From Cranoglanis bouderius (lineage: Eukaryota; Chordata; Actinopteri; Siluriformes; Cranoglanididae), in contig CM042543.1 of the NCBI GenBank assembly GCA_023630585.1, positions 18,761,760 to 18,825,759 of the forward strand: a DNA stretch of 64,000 nt, read 5' to 3'. Made by a program: the position numbers and the translations under genes. The notes under the pieces were generated by a model that saw nothing but the letters and a program-made list of their open reading frames with translations, made no database searches and was not told the DNA's origin. Positions 43,436 to 57,062 of the stretch are shown piece after piece (within the stretch, counting starts at the first letter, position 1; each line of letters starts with the position of its first letter).

Positions 43436-44747
43436 TTTATTTTGAAATTGATGCATGCAACACATTCCAAAAAAGTTGGGACAGGGGCAATTTAGGACTA
43501 ATAGCGATGTGACAAGTTGAAATAAGAAGGTGATGTGAAACAGGTGAGGCAATCGTCCAATCATAGTATATAAGGAGCCTCCAAAAAAGGCCCAGTCCTT
43601 CAAGAGCAAGGATGGGTCGAGGCTCGCCAATCTGCCAACAGATGTGTCAGCGAATAATCCAACACTTTGAGAACAACATTTTGGGCATTTCACCTTCTAC
43701 AGTACACAATATAATTAAAAGATTCAAGGAATCCGGTCAAATCTCGGCGCGTTTAGGGCAAGGCCGAAAACCACTTCTGAATGCGCATGATCTCCGATCC
43801 CTCAGACGTCACTGTCTTAAAATCCATCATGAGTCTGTAATGGATATCCTGACATGGGCTCGGGAATACTTTGGTAAACCTATGTCAGTCAACACCATTC
43901 GCCGCTGCATCCACAGATGCAAGTTAAGGCTTTACTATGCAAAGCAGAAGCCATTCATCAACACTGTCCAGAAGCGCTGCCGACTTCTCTGGGCTTGGTT
44001 TCATTTGAGATGGACAGAAGCACAGTGGAATCGTATTTCGTGGTCCAACGAGTCAACAAATAGTCAAGTAGTTTTTGGACAAAACAGCCGTTGTGTTCTC
44101 CGGGCCAAAGAGGAAAAGGACCATCCAAGCTGTTATCAGCGTCAGGTCCAAAAGCCAGCGTTTGTCATGGTATGGGGGTGTGTCAGTGCCCATGGCATGG
44201 GTAACTTGCATGTACACATTTTGGAGCAACATATGCTGCCATCCAGAGCAGGACAACGCCAAACCACATTCTGCCCGGATGGTTTCGTAAGCAGAGGGTG
44301 CGGGTGCTAGCATGGCCTGCCTGCAGTCCTGACCTGTCTCCGATTGAGAATGTGTGCCGCATTATGAAGGGCAGAATAAGGCAACGAAGGCCCCTTACAG
44401 TTGCACGGCTGAAGAAATGCATAATGGATGAATGGGGGAAAATTCATTTGCTAAACTTAAGCAACTGGTGTCTTCAGTGCCCAAACACTTAATAAGAGTT
44501 ATTAAAAGAAAAGGTGATGTTACACAGTGGTAAACAGTCGACTGTCCCAACTTTTTTGGAGTGTGTTGCAGTCATCAGATTTGCAATGAGTGTATATTTT
44601 CAAAATACATTAAATTCAAAGTAAAACATCAAATAATGTGTTAATAATGTGTTTTCAATATAGTACAGGGTGAACAGAATTTTCAAATGACTCTTTTTGT
44701 TTTGTTTTTTTTTGCATTTTCCATACTGTCCCAACTTTTTTGGAATA

Positions 44748-44756
<9 letters not shown>
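43436..44756 (+). mobile_element. Tc1 element (TTCCAAAAAAGTTGGGAC family)
   Basis: CAACACATTCCAAAAAAGTT begins at 43458 and its inverse, AACTTTTTTGGAGTGTGTTG, lies at 44547-44568. A further end copy, CCCAACTTTTTTGGAATAGT, is at 44729-44748. The 3' region matches the short MITE at 16611-16734. The outer left end is missing, cut by the neighbouring remnant. (TA)n follows directly. Confidence 0.75.
43612..44492 (+). pseudogene. Tc1 transposase with catalytic substitution and frameshifts
   Basis: Frame 1 (43612-44310): MGRGSPICQQMCQRIIQHFE, SPSTVHNIIKRFKESGQISA (HTH), then WNRISWSNESTNSQVVFG, where the usual catalytic Asp of SDES is Asn, then VMVWGCVSAHGMGNLH. The second catalytic segment QDNAKPHSAR is in another frame (44075-44290). 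SPDLSPIENV and the C-terminus are in a third piece (44298-44492). At least two frameshifts. The HTH is shortened between QHFE and ISPST. Confidence 0.8.
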
Positions 44757-44800
<44 letters not shown>

Positions 44801-44815
44801 TATATATTTTATATA
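44750..44815. repeat. (TA)n microsatellite
   Basis: About 22 TA units plus imperfect TATATT, starting at the Tc1 right end. Confidence 0.95.
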
Positions 44816-45689
44816 TTCATACATACAAGTGTGTGTGTGTGTGTCTATGTGGGTTTCCTCTGGTTAGAATCCACCATGACCCTGACCCAGATATAAATGA
44901 ATAACTATATACAGGTATGTATACACAAGACCACTCTAATGCATATTATTTTCAGCTTTCACCACAAAAATGAAGCCACTAAGCCACTGGCCCTGGGGAA
45001 AACAGGCACTGTTGGGCCATACCTATTAGAAGTTCCAGGTCTTTGTACGGAGAACATTACTTTTCTCCATTCTAACCACTGACACACTGAGATTGAGCTA
45101 GAGATTCAAGGTAATTGTGCTTGATTGTACAGCACTCTGTAGGTCAGAGAGTGAAGACTGGTTTACATATCAAAGGTGTTTTTTTTTCTTTATGTGCAGG
45201 TCTGTGGAGGTTTGTAATTTGTCTACCTTTTCACACTTTAAGGTCCTCACCTCACTTCTCTTTCTTGAGAGGAAAAAAAGACCTAGCTGTAGCCAGTTAA
45301 GGGGAAGCGCCTGTTGCATTCCACTGCACTAATCATAACTCCTTTTCAATGATCGCAGGCCAGCTGAACCCATATGTGCACAATCGGGACATAGAATTCA
45401 ACTATTTTATATGGCACTACTGTGGAGAGGACAGAGGACATAAAGTCTAACAATGTATAATCATAGCTGAGGAACTTGAGGGAACGAATGAAAGGTCATC
45501 CTGTGCCGAAGTTATAGTTCTGGTTTAGGGGTGACTCATAAACCATTTTATTCATTAATTTAATTCTTAATTGGGTTCATAGAGGAGACAATATTTCCAA
45601 TGCCCCCTGCTTCAAAACTTTAAATTGCACCTCTGGCTGGACTTCGCCAACTCTTTAGTTAATCCTGATTGTGATTTAGTGTGATTGAG

Positions 45690-46130
45690 TGTCGGATGGA
45701 TGTAGGTGTTGCCGGAGGCAAAAGACAATACAATTAAATGATTAACACACTACGGGACCTCCGACAATTAAAACTATTATGGAAATTAAAATGACATTAT
45801 GTCACAGTGGAGAGCTGATGATACCCGTGTTGTCTTTTAAAAGCAATTTCCATAATTCCAATAATTGAAATCATAGCATATTCATCCATTTACCAGGTGA
45901 GGGGGGCTAAGAGCGGCCACTAATGAAACCCAATCATTAGCATCCAAACAAAGTAATTGGCTAGTCCTTTATCTTCAGAAATAGGTGACAAGGCACAATC
46001 ACCCCCCTCCATCAGAATGCAAAAACAAGTAATTAAACCGCAGACAACGATGAACCCGGCTCGCAGCTCCTGTGCTGCGCACGTTTGAAAACAGCACTGA
46101 TTGCCTTGATTAAAGACCTTACTGTATCCT
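45690..46130. promoter_or_regulatory. Candidate conserved non-coding element
   Basis: Repeat-poor sequence dense in ATTA/TAATT homeodomain-type cores: AATTAAAACTATTATGG, CCAATCATTAGCATCC, AAGTAATTGGCTAG, AAGTAATTAAACCGC. It is next to a GC-richer segment, CCCGGCTCGCAGCTCC. It resembles a developmental enhancer, which is inference only. Confidence 0.35.
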
Positions 46131-46478
46131 CTGGTGTTGTTTGTGGTTTTACTTTTTAAGGATGGGGCACAGCAGGCTTTATAAGCAAAAGAGAAGCACG
46201 ATCAAGGGTTTAGAAACTCCTACTGTTTAAATGTCAAAATCGTTCTACTATGTTTAGCAATAATCCTAGTGCACGTTGTGGTTTACTAAACATCTATCCT
46301 AGATTTAATATAATGAGCTAGAGGTCCAAAGAGCTTGACTGGCTTAGTTTTCCTCATCATAGAGCTAGCTTTAGCACTTTAGTACCTATATTGGTATATA
46401 GTTGTTCGGTGTATGTCTTGTTTTGCTTAATCCTTTACAATGATCTCTGACTGACCTGGTAGAATTAATTATACCAGG

Positions 46479-46516
<38 letters not shown>

Positions 46517-49500
46517 GAGAAGGAGAGAGTTTGAGAAGAGTGGGGTACAAGGTTACAGGGAGAAGCAGGAGAGATGGAAGGAGAGACGAATGGGGTTTTT
46601 AAAGGATGAAGACATGCAGGGAGTTTTAAGAATCACTGCTGGGTACTCTCTGGTCATGACCTCCTACTGTGGGACTCAACTACCCAGAAGACGAGGGCTT
46701 CCAGACTGGAAGAGCTTTATCAGACCCTTTTAAAGGAAGTCAAGAACATAACGCTAGAGGCCAGAGAGGGAACAAAACCTTGACACCGCCTTTTTCTCAT
46801 TAGCACTTTTCTGCACTTCATCGTCACCTCACTCTTCACTTTTTCCATCCTCCTCAGCCTCCTACTCACACAGCCTCATCTTTTTCTGGGTGCTTCTACC
46901 TCACCTCGTCCTACTGACAGAAAACAAGCACATGCAGCAGTCTAAGACTCACTGGTCATAAAAGGCCGCTTTCCCCGTTCTCTGTCCTCTGTCCATGCGC
47001 TGTTGATGAGGCCAGTCTGCACAAAAGAACCAGAGAAGAGTGTTGACCCCAGTGCCACCTATAGCATCTTCCTTCTTATATACAAAAGTCTGCCTGCATT
47101 CTCTAAGCATGCATTTTCCCCCTTTTCTCTTTCTCCCTGCAATGCTTTCTTTAATGTTCTCTTTCACTCTCTTACACAGAGCCTTCCATTTTGGCCTCCT
47201 TGGTGAATGAAGAAAATGTCCTTGGGTGTCTTTTTTTCTCCTTGGCAAAATGAATTGATTCACATTTGTACACACTTGCTCTGACCCTGTGACGGGGGAA
47301 AGTGTGTATATGTGTGTATGCGTATGTGTTCTTGTGTGTCCACAGGTACAGTCTCATTATGCCGGAGCTCTGATCTGTCTTAACCGGGCCCAAACACAAA
47401 GAGTGAACCATAGAAATGAGACAGATATCTATAATGGAGAGATAAAACTGGGGTTAGTGAGAAAGAGAGATCGATTTCATATTCTGAACTTAAAGAGGTT
47501 TATGGATGGGAACCACATCAGGGACTCATTTGAAGAATGGACAAATGATAATAATAAGCAGCACATGTAGACAAAGTAGAGCACAATGGAAGACTGAGGA
47601 TTTATCTGGTTTTAGACCATTATCTGTTCTCATTGTTCTAAAAGGGAACTTAGCATACGACAATTTACAGGATTATGAAGCAGACAGAACTCCAGCACAA
47701 TGAAGAACAAAAGAAGCGGGTACCCCTCAGCCCTCTTACCTGCAACCATGAATGTTTTTTTAATTGCTGGTGATTTTTCACTTGTTGCCATTTTGCACAC
47801 CTCAAGTAAACTCGCTGGTAAAAATGAACCAGAATGAAAGCTGAGGAAGAATGGGATAAAGGGAGAAAGAACAGGGACAGAAGAAAGAAAGAAAAGCTAA
47901 AAGAATGTGTTTGATTAGAGCTAGTGCTGCTTAGCATTTAGCTGCAGTGTGGAGCAGAAGTGCTATTGTGTATGCAGCACATTCTTGAGTGTTGCAGCTC
48001 ACTGGATGAGCATAAGAGAAAAAGGGAAATGTGCAGACTGACATTCTCTAATCAGATACAGCAATCAGAGGCCCAGAAGCAGCATTACGCCATTTACAAC
48101 TCTTTTTAATTTATAATCAAAAATTGAGCCTCAGAAAGGGAGAGGGAGAAAGAGCAAAAGATACAGAGAGAAAAACAGAGAGGTGCAGGTCATTACATCT
48201 CTCTTTTACTGGGCAGATGAGAGCAATGAAAATTAATCAGTGGCCATTAGGCTGTATTTACTCACCACTGTGGGGGATGTGATCAGTCCTGCATTTACTC
48301 GAAACCCCCTCGCTATCTCTCTCTGTCTCTTTCTGGCTCTTTTTTTTTGCTCTCTATCCTTCCATCAACCATGTGATGGATAATCTGATGCATATTTCTC
48401 CTTGAACTCTGTAGTGGGGGTCAGAGAAGAGGCAGGTGCAATATGCACTATGAATGTTTGTGTGTGTGTGTGCGTGTATGTATAAGTGAATGTGTTTGTA
48501 AGTGTGTGACCTCAACCACAAAATAATGAATGAGGGTGGTGTGTGTGTTAGCTGAGGTAATATTTTCCCCAAAAGAGGTAGGGTTTGCATGGAAGAATAT
48601 ATCTGTTTACATTGTGTGGTGTTGTATCAATATGTGTGTGTGTGTGTATGTGTATGTGTGTGCGTGTGTCCCAAGGAAACGAACACAGGAAGCAGGCCCA
48701 GTCGAGTCTCTCTTAAATCAACCACCTTTAATCTCTGCCAAGGACTCCTCCAGCTTGTGTTAGCCCTGGCCAAACACCACTAAAAACATCACAAATCACC
48801 TGTGTCCGCTGCTTTCTGCACTAAGGGTTAGTAAGAGAGCTAACTCTTAGTGCTTCATCACATCACGCTGGACTGGTCTTCTGACCTGCATTCTGAAGTG
48901 CCAACTTTCTACATTTCCAGAGTGCGAGTGTAGGATGGTTCGGCGAGCGAGGCGGCACTTGAAAGGCCTGGCACTGCCGTCCCACACCATTACAGCACAA
49001 AACCTCTTTAAACTGCTGATAGCAGCACAAAAGAGCCAGTGGCACACTCTCTATGGCCGATAGGAGCAAACAGTTAATGATGTTTACTCAAGATTACCAG
49101 CCTCTCTCCATTAAACGTGGCTGCCTTCAAGAGAAAGAGAACAAGAGAGGAAAGAGAAGGTTTGTTGTTTAGCTGTTTGTTGGGTGTGACAGAGCCCAGG
49201 AGGAATGTCACTGTCTGGGTAAATGATTGGCCCAAAACTCATTGTGAATGTTTAATCCCCAACCCACTACACAGGTTAGATATTTTAACCTTTGGAAGGA
49301 AAATGTTTTGTAAGGCATAAATCTGTATGTGTATTTAATGGTCTAGAGCTTGACACTGAGCTCAGTGCAATGAGGAATAATGTACTATATATGAACATTC
49401 AAGGGTGTGTATTGGCAATCAAATATGATAAGCATGACTTTGACATACGGCCAGTTCTGCCTTTCTTAGAAGCATATACAAAAAAAAAACATAATCCAAG

Positions 49501-50021
49501 GTCCTGTTGTTGATGTTCTTTTGAAATGTTGCATGTGAGTGTATATGTTACTGGGTGGGAGGTGAATGAGAACGCTGTGTCGCTCGGATCCTTGGGCCGT
49601 TGTCTTAGCAACTCACAAGTGTCTAGAGGAGGGATAAGGGTAGCTGGGTTGAATAGCAACAAGGGGTAAAAAACTTGGCAATTAAAAGCAATAGAAGTGA
49701 CAATTAATTTTGTGAGAGTGCAGACAGAGTGCTGTGCCCTTTCGAGCATGCTTCATGCTCACCCTGTTCACGACTTAGCGCTTTAACCCATCCATGATGA
49801 CCTCTCCACTCTTCGCTTCTGTACATCTGGGTCCAAGTGCTCTTTTTCTCTGCACTCTTAGTGGAGAAAGGCATAGCAGGTGCTTAGAGGTGACAGTCCA
49901 ATAGGATGGTCATTCTCAGGATTTTAAGAAGGTGATGATTTATTTAATTCTGTTAACTCTAGGAAGCATCAACAACGTATTTGAAGACAACATCTGGAGC
50001 AGTCAAACAAAACTTTTTTTC

Positions 50022-50067
<46 letters not shown>

Positions 50068-50430
50068 TCCACATGTTCCTTATGTGTCTTCCCAAGTCTT
50101 TATTTTATTTATAAGGTCCAACAGAAAGATATGACTGTGAAGTAGCGTGAAGTTTCCACAATCGAGTTGTAACTGGATCTCAGAAACTGTGTTGCTTGCA
50201 GTATATGAGATTTAATACTTAAATTAGCTTTATGTCATAAATCTCCCATACTAGGGGATTTTGTATCTATCTGCATCTATACCTGCATTCGGATTTAATC
50301 TCAAAGTGGGCATGGCCTAAACCATAAGTTTTTTTTAAAGTTTTTTTTTTTTAAATCAAACTCTAACGCTTCTCAAGGCCACAAAAAAACACTGGAAAGT
50401 TCACAATTGGGCTCAACTAGATGTGAGTGG
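46131..50430. other. Intergenic, no gene recognised
   Basis: Unique and purine-rich sequence with (GA)n at 46483-46514, small GT repeats near 47310 and 48640, and poly(T) of about 39 at 50026-50064. The short ORFs have no domain. Confidence 0.45.
50026..50064. repeat. poly(T) tract
   Basis: About 39 T in a row. It may be the tail of an antisense retrocopy, but no body is recognised. Confidence 0.9.
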
Positions 50431-50436
50431 GACGGC

Positions 50437-50675
50437 TTTATTTATCCATCTAGCCATTTCCTGTACTGCTTATCCTACACAGGGTCGCGGGGAGCTGCCA
50501 ATCAGCTTACAACACATGTCTTTGGACTGGGGGAGGAAACTGGAGTACCCGGAGGAAACCCTCGAAGCACGGGGAGAACATGCAAACTCTGTGCACATGG
50601 GGCGGAGGCAGGAATCGAGCCCCCAACCCCAGAGGTGCGAGGCAAACTTGCTAACCACTAAGTCAACGTGACACC
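50437..50675 (-). mobile_element. tRNA-derived SINE
   Basis: The complement starts GGTGTCACGTTGACTTAGTGG, an A-box-like TTAGTGG. It then has GGGGGCTCGATTCCTGCC, a B-box-like GCTCGATTCC about 60 bp in. The body is GCATGTTCTCCCCGTGCTTC and CGCGACCCTGTGTAGGATAA, and the tail is GATGGATAAATAAA. This is the layout of a fish tRNA-SINE with a LINE-related tail. Confidence 0.7.
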
Positions 50676-50679
50676 CTTT

Positions 50680-53628
50680 TTTATTTTCATCATGCTATTA
50701 TTTTTGTTTGTACCTGCCCACAATATTTTCTAAAAAATGTAATGTGTTTTATTTAACAAAATATAAATGGTCTAGCAGCCTAATTTTGACCCGTAAGGGT
50801 GAGAGAAAACAAGTGGTGTTCGCTGATTGAATGCAGTCATTCTGCACTGTTAAGAGGAAAACCAAATATTCACAAAGTTTATGATGAATGGTTTTAAAAT
50901 TCAATTGAACGGCTTCAATTGAGTGAAGGCAGGTTATTTTTGACCCTTTGGACAAAGGGAGTATACATAATGTTAAGACTACACAACCCTTACCATGACC
51001 AGGTAGCTACTAAGGACAAATGAATACAGTGTCTAATGTTCACATTAATTAATGATGTCTTTCTTTGTCCTTGAGCTTCATATCTGACTGCTCACCCACA
51101 TGAAAGTAAAAATCTCCCACTCACTTAATTTTTTTTGTTGCATCCCTAGTCTCTTATTGCACACCTCTAGTCTCAACCAGATGCCCTGTAAACCTTTACA
51201 AGCCTTCTAAAAATAAAACAAACAAACAAATATATAAATAAAATTAGTGTGCTTTCTAGTTGTATCTGTTTAGAACACATCACCTGTTCATTCCAAATAA
51301 CATGTTCATATTCAAAGCCTACCAACAGACTATGTTTATGAATAAGACGAGCTCTATGTGGGTGTCTGAAAGGAGAATTTTAGTTTGTAGAGTAGTCTTG
51401 AGTTTGCTCAGTGTTCAGTTACTCCAGTGAGACTGAGGCTGTGTGGCTGCCAGGTGTCTGCTGCACAAAGCTGGTTGTAGACAGTATTGTACTCATCCTG
51501 AAGAGCCACAGATGATTTGTGCAAGAATGTATAATTTTCTCATTTCTTTCATGAGCTGTCAGCCTTTCAGAAATTAGCAAGGGGCTCTGACCTTGGTGTT
51601 CCACGCATAGTGAGGGAGAAGACGGCGTAATGTATGCCATGTGGCATTTCAATCAGACACTCTCTCACACCCATCAAATCATCTCCATATACATAATTCA
51701 TACACCTGTGGAGGGATGAGCTTTATTGCCACACTTCTGCAACATGGAGAGTATGATTACAGATTAATCTGTCTGATTCAGTGTTGTGTCATAAGAAGAT
51801 AGTGCTCCTCTGTTTTCCTCCTTTTGAAACTAGGCACTTACCGTCTGACACTTTTGCTCATATTTGGCTGCTAGTGTGCATTTCACTGGGTTCTGGGAAG
51901 GCACATAAGACAAGTTTTGAAACATCTCAGTAGTTACAAATAAGGATACAATCAGGTCAGGTACCTGCATTAGCCTTAAAAACGTATACTTATCAGGACA
52001 CAAGAGTAACAAGAAAATGGCAACACAAAATTTGCATGTTCTGCAATTACGTAAGTATGAAACTGGTCTGTAATTAGCTAATCTGTGATTATTTGTAACT
52101 ACCATTCTCCAATTAGTAGCCTGTTAGTGCATCCTGGAAAACAGTCTCCATTGAGTAACTACCTACTATAGCTACTTTTAACCTAACAGTCATGTTATCA
52201 AGTAGATCATTACATTTTTATGATGGGGTATCATATCAGTTTACCTGATATTTATTATCACTTACAGTATGACTGGGATTTGAGGGAAGAGGAACTGCTG
52301 AGCTGGCCTGTCATGTCAACTCCTTGTCTCTGTAACAGTTCATCTCCATTTTAATCTGACTAGATAATCTTCTGAGATAGGTAAGTTACTGCCCCTGACT
52401 GATCAGATTAGTGCTACTCTATCTGGATAGCCTGGTCACATTGACATGGGCACCTGATCCCTGAGAAATGCCACAGATTGTAGCACATATTGCATCTGTA
52501 CTGGAAGGGCTTGGTTAATCTTTGTTCAGGTCTACCAAAGTCAAAATCCCATGGTTGTATTTTGGATGTTATGCTTCTAAGGTTACATCTGTTTTAGGTT
52601 TAATCAATGACTGGTCACTTCATCTACTGGAATCTTGGTCAGAGAGTCCCCACTCCACCCATAATGCTGCACTCTAGTGACCACCCCAATGAAGAAATAG
52701 TACTGTTTATAATACTTTCACATCTTCAACTGCTGATTCTTACACGCCCCGAAGACAATGCATCATGACCCCCATATCTCCTTGACTCAGAGAGGTATGG
52801 TAAGGTTCTGGTGTCCTTGCTATTATGATCACTGTCTCATCCCCCATTGGATAAGCCCAGTGACTCCATCAATCCAGATTGTCAGACCTAAGTATACGGA
52901 TGTAGCAGAGCCAATGAGTGATTGTACCATTGAGTTAGTGTTGGCTGCCACACCTCTGCAGCCCTGTGTTGGAAGTGATAGAAGCACACAATCTATTCAG
53001 TAAGTACTGAAGCAAGGATTTATTAAACCTTCAACCTTGCCTACCCCAAGAGGTTTTTACTTGAATAGAAGTTGAATAGTGGACTCTGACTTTGTATAGA
53101 CTATCACAGACACAAGCAGTTTGTAGCTTTCCTTTAGATCTGGCCTCCCTGGACCAATTGCATGGAGTCTCTATTAATACAAAACCGAGCTTTAGGGGTG
53201 CATACAACATCATTCATATCCTGACAGGAGATGACCAAATGGTGTCCAAATGTGGACCTTGTTGACTGGAAGCATGGCTAATAAGGATGTGCTAGACCTC
53301 TCTTAAAGCAAACATTCACCACTGGTGTCTGGCCGGATCAAGCAGGCCCCCAGGGTAGATCTCTAGCTCCTTGCCAGAATTCCCTAGAAATTGCATTTAA
53401 GGGAAGGGTTTCTGTAATTCTGCCAGCATATCGATACATCGCAATCCACTTTCAATGGACAGCAGTGGCATTAATAGCCTATGTTTCTAAAATAAATCAC
53501 AGACAACGAATATTTTCTATACAAAATGTTCAGGACCACAGCTAAAGTAAAGTTAGTAAAAAAAATTTTTAAAAGTTAGCAAATTTTATCTTCAGTAATG
53601 GGCAATATTGTTACGGCTCTCTCACTCA

Positions 53629-53686
<58 letters not shown>

Positions 53687-54670
53687 GTGCATGTAGTGTA
53701 CCATTTCATTTTGCTGTGGGTAGACGTGCGCAATTTCAATGTTTAAAATATGCAATGTTTATTACGAACAAATTTGACTTCATGAATACAGTGTAGGCCA
53801 TGCCGTGTAACAGTGTGGTTGAACACTGTCAAATTAATTATATTAGCTAACCTAGATAAGTTGTGTACATGTCTCTACCTCCATGTGCTTCTGAGCAAGG
53901 TACACTAGATAATTTGTCAGGATATCACAATTGGTACTTTATATTGTCTTCTGTTACTACGATGCACTAATCACTAGACACTAAACTGATAACACTATGA
54001 AGTTGCATTTTGTCCCGTTAGCCTGGCCCCTCCAGGCTCAAATTTCAAACTCCGCCCATGATACTTTCCCAGAATATTACATGCCATGTGCTCATGTGTT
54101 GTTTTGTTTCACTATCTCTGTCCACAACTACATTCACAGGTTTAGTTATCCTTGACCATGTCGGTATTGCCTGTGACTTGTTCAGTGGTGGAAAGAGTAC
54201 AAAACACACTGACTCGAGTAAAAGTACTGTTAATCTTGTTATACTTCACTTGAGTTAAAGTAAAAGTAGTGATTAAAAATACACATGTAAGAATAAATAA
54301 GTCATACTTTACAAATTACTTTGTTATATGTCAACAACTGAGACAACTTATCTGAAAATGTTTTATACCTGAGCAATTCATTTTTGAACAATTACAGTAA
54401 CTAACCAAGTGAGCTATGCTGCAGAGAACAAATCCATTATCAAACAGTATTAAAATAAATGTAACGTTAGTTGGCTAGATAATTTAGCCTAATGCTGTTG
54501 GGGTTTCAGTAGCTTGCTAGGTTTGATAACTAGCTAGCAAGCTCATCATGTAGCAAAGATGTCCTTTACACATTATCCTGAGAATTATGCATAAGCTGTA
54601 GCAGCACTTAGACATACTGTATACTGTATTTATCATAGCAAGCATTTGCTACTGAACATTGAAGTGAAAT
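50680..54670. other. Intergenic, nothing recognised
   Basis: Mostly unique AT-rich sequence with (CT)n at 53619-53681. No exon-like ORF, RNA gene or transposon is seen. Confidence 0.4.
53607..53682. repeat. (CT)n microsatellite
   Basis: About 32 CT units with one CTTT interruption. Confidence 0.95.
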
Positions 54671-54679
54671 CTTACGTTT

Positions 54680-55220
54680 GGTACAGATCTTTCAGACTGT
54701 GAAACATCAGAAGATCAGACCCTATCTCACTGATCAGGCTAGGGACCAAGCTATGAGACCAGGCTCTTGTTATCTCAAAACTGGACTATTGCAACACTAC
54801 TCCCGGGCCTCCCAGCCAGCTCCATCAAACCCCTTCAGTTGATTCAAAATGCAGCAGCACGCCTTGTTTTCAACCAGCCCAAAAGCACCCATGTCACACC
54901 CCTCTTAATCTCCCTCCACTGGCTTCCTGTAGCCGCCTGCATCAAATTCAAGGCCTTGATGCTCACGTACAAGACCTTGTCTGGAAGAGCACCCCCCTAC
55001 CTCAACACTTTCCTTGAGGTTTGTTCCCTCGCGCAACCCAGTTAATGACCGAGGCCTGGTAGTGCCTACTCAGGGAGGCATGAGGTCCCTTTTCAGAACC
55101 TTCAAACTGACTGTGTCTCAATGGTGGAATGAACTTCCAACCTCAAGCCAGACAGCAAAATCTGTCACTATCTTCAAAACGTAAGTCGTTTTGGATAAAT
55201 GTAAATGTAAATGTAGATGT
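54680..55220 (+). mobile_element. LINE 3' end, RT C-terminus
   Basis: 5'-truncated non-LTR copy. The coding remnant (54767-55045) reads LLPGLPASSIKPLQLIQNAA, ARLVFNQPKSTHVTPLLISL, HWLPVAACIKFKALMLTYKT and RAPPYLN. A preceding piece in another frame gives HQKIRPYLTDQARDQAM. The element ends GTTTTGGATAAATG with ATGTAA repeats. It is a different LINE family from the one at 29591. Confidence 0.75.
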
Positions 55221-56516
55221 GGTTAACTATTCTAGATCACTCAGCTAGTTTGATTAGTTGATTTACCTTTACATTTCTGCAGGTTGGATGTTGAGCTGTG
55301 AAATGCTGATATCTCCACAGGTTTTTGCTTGCATAATTGGCAGATAATTATCACACTGATAAATCTGTTTCCACTATCTTAGACATTGCTGCTGCTGCTG
55401 AGTATTTGGCGCCTGAAGTGCAGACTTTCAGCAGGATACTGCTTTACGATTGGGTCTCGAAATTTAATTATAATTTTTTTTTTTTTTTGTACTCTGTAAC
55501 TGGGATAAAAAAAATAAATGTAACTATACTGTAAATGTTTAATACTTTATTTTTATTTTATAAGCTCAAGTAAAAGTAAAATGACTATGATTTAATTAAA
55601 AGTCCACTTACAGTGAACTACTGTATGTAGTTGTTACATTCCACCCCTGGACTTCTTATCCTCTTACTGGCATTGCATATTTAAATTTGCTGTGTAGCCC
55701 TCATGCCTTCTTGTTCTCTTGTTTGCTTTTGCTATTTGCCATTGTATTTGTTTTTTATTAATATAATTTGTGAAATTATATCCTCATTTTTTTCTGATGT
55801 GCTTTTGTTTAAAAAGCTACTATAAAATAAGGTCATGGATTTCAGTTCACTCAGCTATACTATGACATATTACTTTGCAGCATTCACCCTCCAGTGTTAT
55901 GACTTGTTCCATATAACTCATAGATTTATACATTTGAATGTATAGAAAAAAATGTCTCATTATATTTGTGCTGTATAAACACTGTTGTGGTACATTTCAA
56001 AACATTTGTATAAATGACCAACAGTTTATAAGTTCGCATATGTACAACCAGAAATGTGAAATATGAACTGTATGTGATAATATGAACTGGCAGTAACCTC
56101 AAGCATCCTTTATCAGATGGAAAAGCTAACAGTGCTTTGGGAAAATGGTGCAGCATTTTGAAAGCCCTACCCATAATACATGAAGGGATTAAACTGTTAC
56201 ACCTTTCATAGACTTTAAGGACATCTTTATTTCTTTTATAGGAAACAGTGCTGAGTTTATATTCTTGGTATCAGAAGCTACTGTCTAAAATTCAAGGCTA
56301 CTGAATTCCAGTCTAGTTTGAATTCCAGTCTGAATTCCAATCTTACCTTACAACTAGCAGCCTTACTTTGTCAATCTGGACCGATTTGATGGAGCAGCAA
56401 CACCTATATTATATACACTAACAAAATATTATATACACTACCCCCTTGTCCACATCTATCAGATGTAGAAAATGCTCGTTACTTTGAAATGTACTATTTA
56501 AAATCATATGTCAATA

Positions 56517-56518
<2 letters not shown>

Positions 56519-56609
<91 letters not shown>
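56519..56609. repeat. (TA)n microsatellite
   Basis: About 45 TA units. Unlike other TA runs in the window, no transposon end is seen beside it. Confidence 0.95.
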
Positions 56610-56612
<3 letters not shown>

Positions 56613-57024
56613 ACTCCCAAATGAGAATGAGGAGCAGAAATTTCCAAATGCTGCACTTAAATTAAGCTCTATCTTTGTGAGTGCATATGTGGATCTCATT
56701 CAAAACATGCATTTATGCATTTCCATTTGTGTGTATGAGAAGGTCTGTGCACATTAGCAGCAGCCCTCCTCGTCTCTGTGCGTGGAGAAAGAAGCCATTC
56801 TCCCAGCAATCAGGGTTCTGCCTGCAGGAGCCCAGCCAAGCCTCTCATCCTCAGCCTACTCAAGAGCTGCTTTAATTAACCATCATGCCACAGATGGGAT
56901 CGATTTTAACCTCCTTCCCTCTCTCTCTATTTTCAGCCACACCCCTCAACCTTACATGTCTTTTTCAACCTTCTTTCTCCAAAGTCTTTCACCCGTTGCT
57001 CTGCCTCTCCCTCTCATCTTGTGC

Positions 57025-57025
57025 C

Positions 57026-57061
<36 letters not shown>

Positions 57062-57062
57062 C
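57025..57062. repeat. poly(C)-(CT)n
   Basis: About 12 C followed by about 13 CT units. Confidence 0.9.

Noticed and set aside
50437..50675. Possible tRNA gene from the A-box and B-box-like motifs
   Set aside because: No cloverleaf with an acceptor stem is evident, and the body and tail match a dispersed SINE layout.
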